Below are positions 1 through 64,000 of a stretch of DNA of 64,000 nt, piece after piece. The DNA is taken from the NCBI GenBank assembly GCA_028023455.1, contig JAQFVV010000184.1, forward strand, positions 1,734,001 through 1,798,000, given 5' to 3'. Within the stretch, counting starts at the first letter, position 1. The number at the start of each line of letters is the position of its first letter. A model generated the notes under the pieces. It was not told the DNA's origin. It saw only the letters and a program-made list of their open reading frames with translations, and searched no databases. A program made the position numbers and the translations under genes. Source of the stretch: Epiperipatus broadwayi. Its lineage: Eukaryota; Onychophora; Udeonychophora; Euonychophora; Peripatidae.

Positions 1-1320
1 AAAAAAATTGTTAAATATAGATATTATTTAAGACAAATGCATTTTCAGTGTGGTACCCTAATAATCATGTTATGGTACACCACATTGGTTAAAATACCTG
101 TAACAATTTTTATTTGTTAAAGCATATATATACATGTGGATCATTCATTATATATAGATAGATAACATTTTACTGATTATTACATACATATCAGTAATAA
201 AGGAACAAAAAAAGTCAAGTTTTAGTCATTATATTGATGTTTCTTTTTTTTCTATTGCTGAAAACTAAATGCTGTTATGAAACAAAATATTGTGATCAAA
301 GTTTTTAACATACTAAAAATATTAGAAATCTGGGTGCAAATCTTAGACAAATACTTTCAAGGAATTAAAAAATTGTAAATTAGAACACTTGTTTTAAAAA
401 TTACTTTTATTTGACTCAGATAAAAATATCTTAATTTATTTTTAAAAATAAAAAACATACACACACACATTCAATGAACATTAAATAAAATTAAAAATAA
501 AAAAGAATAACTTGTTAAAGATATTAAAATACAATTTTTTTTAAATATCCATAGCTTATTTCGGCAATTCCAGAAAAATTCATATTTAACTTTTGCCTTC
601 TGATGTAGCATTAAAGGTACATACAGGATGTATCAAATATATATATACATTACAATTTTTTTTTAAGCCAGAACATTTTTTGAAATAGATGTATTTAACA
701 ATGCAAAATTATACTGAAGTGGTAGTGAAAACTATAAATAGAAATGAAAGTTAAGCTTTTGACAAATTAATTTGAAACAATTCAGTGTTTTATGCATCTA
801 CAATAAATTTAAAGAGCTACGCAAAAATTAATATGCAATCAGGAAAAAGATAAAAAAAAAAACATAAAAATAATTTATTGTAAAAGTTTGATGACCATTA
901 AGAAAACTGGAAGTCACAAAATCAAATGTTCATTACACTTTAAAACACATGCCAAATGGAAGAGTTACATCTCTTAATCAGGGAATATCTTAAAGATGGC
1001 TTCACTTGTAGAGATAAATTTTGTAGTTTCAACTAAAACTAGAAGATAAACTGTTTATCATTAGAATTTTTAAGTCTAACAATCATATTTAAACAAAATG
1101 GTTTAGTTAATCTTTAAGTGTATGTAATGGTTTAAAGGGAAAAATATATATTTATAACACATGAATTCATCAGTAGTTATAGTGAAGTATGGTATACTAA
1201 CAAAAAATTTGATCGGATAAATTTTTGATGAAATAGCTACAAAATGTGTATATCTAAACATGTTTCACAGTTCAATTGTACCACACATTTTATAGCTGTG
1301 TGTGTGTATATATATATATA
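1..1320. other. AT-rich DNA downstream of CUL4, nothing recognised
   Basis: No open frame with recognisable similarity was seen. It contains short A runs, a CA run near 460-475 and a TG/TA microsatellite near 1299-1322 that abuts the inverted Penelope-like pair. Confidence 0.6.
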
Positions 1321-1324
1321 ATAA

Positions 1325-2245
1325 ATAAATATAATGATAATTAACTATTATATATAGTCTTTGGTTAATTCCTTAATCCTCCTCCTCAACTGCTGTTAAA
1401 TTCAAAAAACAAACGGAAGCAAATATCATCAACTCAAATCCCATGAATCCTGAATTTTAACATTAGCAGCTTGTCTATTAATTATATTCATTTTATTTTT
1501 ATTTATTAAAATTACCTCCTTAATTTTTGTTTTTATTATGGTTTCTATTTTTATGTACAATCTTAACAATTTTAATATCAAACTTAAATTTATATTTACA
1601 TGTCCTTTCATGATCCAAAAAAACTGAAGCAGTCATTAAATCATTATTATTTTTACTTTTCACATGCTTGTCTAACAATTCATGATCCTTTAATCTTTTT
1701 TCTATACTGCACTTCGATTCACTTACATATAACAATACATCCACAAAAAATTTGATACATATTACTTTTCGGCTCAACAGGTACGACATTTTTAGAATTA
1801 TTCACTAAAATATTATATCTGACTAGCAGAAATATTGTGTATGAAATTTTTTGTGGATGCACGTTACCATATATAGATGAATCAAGGTGCAGTATTGAAA
1901 AAAGATAAAAGGAGCAAGCATGTGAAAAGTAAAAATAGTAATGATTCAGTTTTCTTGGATCATGAAAGGACATGTAAATATAAATTTGTTGTTGAAAGTG
2001 TCAAGATTCTTCATGAAGAGAGAAATCATAATTAAAAAAAAATTAAGGATGCAATTTTAATAAATAGAAATAAAATGAATATAATTAATACACAAACTGC
2101 TAACATTCAAATTTGGGATTCATAGGATTTGAGTTGATGTTTGCTTCCGTTTTGTTTTTTGAATTTAATGGCAGTTGAGAAATTCACCGAAAAAACTTCT
2201 GCAGATTGAAAGACTGTATATAATAGTTAATTACTATTTTATTTA
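1325..2245. mobile_element. Inverted pair of Penelope-like GIY-YIG remnants
   Basis: Two arms (about 1325-1765 and 1835-2245) are imperfect reverse complements. Both arms encode, pointing outward, the same decayed C-terminal segment. The minus-strand arm reads VFLDHERTCKYKFKFDIKIV then NKMNIINRQAANVKIQDSWD. The plus-strand arm reads VFLDHERTCKYKFVVESVKI then NKMNIINTQTANIQIWDS. The pattern (H-E start, Lys-rich E-AI-I- helix, N-N near the end, closing W) resembles the C-terminal part of the GIY-YIG endonuclease of Penelope-like elements. Both arms contain frameshifts or stops. Inverted terminal organisation is known for this class; the family assignment is inferred from pattern only. Confidence 0.5.
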
Positions 2246-2249
2246 CTAT

Positions 2250-3840
2250 TTTTACAGTTATTACAATAGTTTTTAATTAACTGACATTTTATTTATACAT
2301 ATAAGAGATTTTTATTTTCAACAGAATAGAGAACCTCCCATTATGAAGTCTGCAATTATTTTAGGATAGCTTTTCCATATAGATAAATGTAGCAGAGAGA
2401 CTATATTGAATACTTGCCATTCATCATACTTAATCCTCAAGTTTTATGTGTGGGGATTCCTAAAAGATGAATTGTATACCATAAAAACCTGCAAATATTA
2501 TATAATTATGACAAAAAATAATAATGCATTATAACAGTAATTCATTTTATTTTCTCTTCTTTGGAGCAATCTATAGTCAACTTGGGTAATCAATGGATAT
2601 TATAAAATAGAGCTATCACCAATATCCATCAGTAGTTTCTGGCTGTTGATTTCCTTTATCAAAAAATAGAGAACAAACACTAACACATTCATCATTCACC
2701 TACATTTCATTTATACTGTTAAGATCATAATGTGAATTCAAAATCATCCTAAAATTTTGGGTTGAGTTACTTTGTAATGTGGGCCATTCTTGCCAAAATT
2801 TAAAGGCACCTACAATTAATATAAAATTGACATCACTAAATAGTTTGGATCCAAAAGTCAAATTATTAGTTTGAATGGTATAGCGAGCAGTGCAAAATCC
2901 AATGTTATCTAAACTGAGGATTTAGATTGACTGTTCATTGATATGTAAATAAAGGCCTTGGAATAGAGTAAATGGAATAAATTAGTGCTCCTAATGCAGA
3001 TGTTAAGCAGAAAAAGCAATGTCATACTTTGTGCATATCATCCTTACTAATGGATCAAAGGGTTTTTAAAGTTAGTACAAAACTTAAATCTATATAAAAA
3101 AAAATAGAATAGTTGGTCTCACATCAGATTTACATAATTTAGATTCAAAGTATTTTTGAATTTCAAGTTATTAGTTTGAAGAGAAAATCTCACTGAAGGT
3201 CAATAAGTAAAAACTAGTCTGCCACTTAGTATCTAATTGATTGTTCATCAAACTTAACAACTGTTCTTAATAGAGTGAGGTTATTCCTTCTGATGAACTT
3301 ATTAAAAGTACGCAAAGGAAGTTATAAAAATCAAAACAGTTGCACAAATCCAAAAGGAACAGATCAATTTTCTAACAAGTTCAGCAGTGCCTGGAGAAAT
3401 ACCTAAGATAATGTCTCACATTTTTAACATGTCTTTTTGTAACTATTCTTCATTCTAATAAAATTGCTGAATTTATATATATATGAATAAACATTACTAA
3501 AATAAGCATATATTTTGAGGGTGCCCTGTATATATTTATAATGATTTCTTTAATAACAGGTATACTTTTATTGGCAATTATTGCAGACATTTTATATAAC
3601 AGATTCGAGTTTTACATATCAGATCAAGTCACAAAAACCAATTTGTAATTTTAAAAAAAAAAATTTTCACTATTTATTGTAATTTTTGAAACAATGTCTT
3701 TCAAAACTATTTTGATATGAATTCAAATTGACAATTTTATTCAAAATGAATGCTTACAATTAATAGTTGGATAAATAGTCAAAATTTTTGCAAAATTTCA
3801 CAATCAAATACTGCATATCATTCATCAGGAGAAAGATCTC
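2250..3840. other. Intergenic DNA, nothing recognised
   Basis: Slightly less AT-rich than its surroundings, which may mean an old mobile element, but no open frame or terminal repeat was identified. A short perfect hairpin (AGGAGA/TCTCCT) lies at about 3828-3843. Confidence 0.5.
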
Positions 3841-3845
3841 CTGAC

Positions 3846-4275
3846 ATCAAATATAATTGTAACATTTAATTTGTAATTTTATAATTATATAATACAAACT
3901 ATAAAAACTTACTAAAACATAATTGCTGAATAATACAAGCCTCTCTGAATAATTTATTAAAAGATAATACAAAATAATGAAACCATAATTTAATAATTTC
4001 TTAATAAATTATACCACTTCTCATTGGAAATGGTGTTGATTCTTTTCTTTAAAAAATAAGTCTTTGTTACTTTGTATTATTTTTTAGTAAATTATACAAA
4101 TTTGTATTGGTCATTAAGAAATTATTAGCAAATTATGACTTCAATATTTTATAATTTTTTACTAAATTATATAAGCTTATATTATTTGGCATGTATTATT
4201 TTTTAGTAAATTATGCTAAGTTTTTATGGTTTGTATTGTTACAAACTATAGGTTAAATTTTATAATTACATTGAC
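3846..4275. repeat. AT-rich imperfect inverted repeat
   Basis: The left arm near 3890-3930 (ATACAAACTATAAAAACTTA) reads in reverse complement in the right arm near 4208-4243 (TAAGTTTTTATGGTTTGTAT). Further in, GTATTATTTTTTAGTAAATT recurs at about 4074 and 4194. Probably a palindromic non-autonomous element; no target duplication was found. Confidence 0.45.
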
Positions 4276-4279
4276 ATTA

Positions 4280-4969
4280 GTTTATATAAAATTTCTTCAG
4301 CATTTTCTTTGCTTTGAAATTGTTAACTTTATCATTTTGCATCTTCAGAAAGACTTTAGTGGCTCTACTTATGTAAAACTTGAATCTGCTATGTAGAATC
4401 TTTGGCATTAAATAAAATCTGAATTAGAAATGTGGAGAAATTATATATCTATTTTTAACTTGTTATAATTATATTTTTTTATAATTATTCTAATTATTCA
4501 GCTTTTTAAAAACAATTTCTCTTTCTACTTGTTTTTCATTATCCTTTAAACATAATTAAATAATTTATTTTTCAGTATTAATAAATACATCTATTTATTT
4601 TTGTTTTATAATGGGGTTTATTTATGTTGAAAATTAAAAGATCTTTTTGTTCCAATATAAATAATTTAAGTCAATAATGACTCCCAAAATTAAAATTTAC
4701 AAAGAAATATTTTAAAACATCTACAAAACTGAATTCTAAATATATATTCTTTTTATTGGCATATATCACCAATTATTTATATATATTATGTAACCAGATT
4801 TTTTATATTCTTTATTAAAAAAAAAAATAAATCTCAAAATATAAACATAGTTTTTATTAAACCATTCAAAAAGAAAAAAAAATGCTTAAAAAATATTTTA
4901 CATTGTAAGACTAGTCTTTTCATTTAATTTAAATAACAAAATAGAAAAAAAGAAAAGTGAGCCAAAGAT
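4280..4969. other. Intergenic AT-rich DNA, nothing recognised
   Basis: Low-complexity A/T sequence only. Confidence 0.6.
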
Positions 4970-5601
4970 ACAGCTACAATCAAAGTTTATTAATTTTCTT
5001 TTTTGTTGACATAACAAACTCTCCCATTTTATTTAAACTTAAAATACATTTAATCCGATGAATAAAGGCAACAAGGGATGGAAGGGGGGGGGGGCTGTCG
5101 AGGAAAATAGAATGGGAGGATATGGTAATATCTTCTTTTTTTTTTAACTTTATACAGACTTTTAAAAAAAAAAAACCTCTACTAGAGAGATTTTTTTTTT
5201 CTCTCGTTTTTCTTATGAATAATAATAAGTTTTAAAAATTTTATGTACAAAGTGAAAAATCCGCTATCAGATTTAACTCAGCTACATACAGACTTTGTAA
5301 AAAAAAAAAAAACATAATTTTGAAAATCTGAAAAAAAAAAAAAAAAACCAATCACAGGAGGATTTTTTTTTTTCCGTTTTCCCCATTTTTCTTTTTTTTA
5401 AATATGTTTATTTAACAATTTGAATTAAAACAAAAAATCATATTAGAAAAATGGGCAGACTCCAAATATGAGGGGGGGGGGAGTAAGCATTTGCATCTTC
5501 AACACAATATAAATTAGTGTATCAAAAAAAAAAAAAAAAAAACAACAAAAAAAAAATAAGGATGAGGAAGGAAGGGATAAGGATATAAAAAATATACCAC
5601 G
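4970..5601 (-). other. Probable CUL4 3' UTR, homopolymer rich
   Basis: The region after the stop codon contains many long A/T runs and two G runs (about 5085-5094 and 5472-5480), unlike the flanking intergenic DNA. On the minus strand AATAAA occurs opposite 5407-5412, 5028-5033 and 4986-4991, any of which could direct polyadenylation. The 3' end is not determined; transcript data would be needed. Confidence 0.4.
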
Positions 5602-63758
<58,157 letters not shown>

Positions 63759-64000
63759 CTAATTAAAAAAATATAAAAATAAAATTAAATAGATTATATA
63801 TTATTATTATTATTTGAATATTTGTTATTTGTAACAAAACAAATTATATGAGATATAAAACAAAACAATATTAAAGTATAATATACAAATTCTAAAAATA
63901 AAATAAAATAATTAGTAACAAAGATTCTCATTCTTAAAGTGGTTGTTTATTAAATCAAGAACATAATAAATACATAATCATAAAAAGAGTCACAATAATG
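63759..64000 (-). other. CUL4 intron, continues beyond window
   Basis: AT-rich sequence upstream of the first exon in the window; nothing recognised. Confidence 0.7.

Noticed and set aside
5080-5490. G runs near the CUL4 3' end as G-quadruplex regulators
   Set aside because: Only single isolated G runs, not four tracts; simple homopolymers in a low-complexity UTR.

Overview
The window is AT-rich (well over 70% by eye) animal nuclear DNA. It holds one recognisable protein-coding gene: the 3' half of a cullin-4 (CUL4) orthologue on the minus strand. Eleven exons between 63758 and 5602 join in frame with GT-AG junctions to give the last 350 residues plus the stop codon. The N-terminal cullin repeats (about 400 residues by comparison with human CUL4A) must lie beyond position 64000. 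Sequence details of the CUL4 protein (for example MVQYQEVF and [13 protein letters not shown], together with STTERVF) resemble arthropods other than insects. A chelicerate is my best guess, held with low confidence.

Layout. Positions 1-5000 lie downstream of the gene and carry an inverted pair of decayed Penelope-like GIY-YIG copies (1325-2245) and an AT-rich inverted repeat (3846-4275). The last exon (5602-5697) is followed by a homopolymer-rich 3' UTR. Exons then lie at 10570-10722, 10818-10916, 15538-15611, 15702-15807, 20630-20743, 34438-34545, 42538-42623, 47904-48014, 58382-58448 and 63721-63758. Two introns are tiny (90 and 95 bp); the others are 4.6 to 13.7 kb and are filled with mobile-element debris.

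The debris includes RTE/BovB-type LINE remnants on both strands (13230-14290, 38220-38560, 45200-45310, 52505-53960), a Jockey/CR1-like LINE (25408-26830), a hAT transposase remnant (46320-46800), a hAT MITE with an 8-bp target duplication (41567-41884), and two 1.7-1.9 kb terminal-inverted-repeat elements stuffed with internal minisatellites (31886-33753 and 48298-50025). A TA-flanked element (60122-61309) and tRNA-like SINE candidates are also present.

The most interesting layer is a set of small, mostly palindromic insertions, several flanked by 12-16 bp target duplications. They carry hammerhead-ribozyme (HHR) cores of the minimal type I seen in Penelope-like retroelements. The best-folded one (minus strand, 63125-63170) and those at 28586-28625 and 40378-40420 are in the same orientation as CUL4, so they would be present in its pre-mRNA introns. 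Stem I shows compensatory change between copies. Activity cannot be judged from sequence alone; most copies deviate at one or more core bases.
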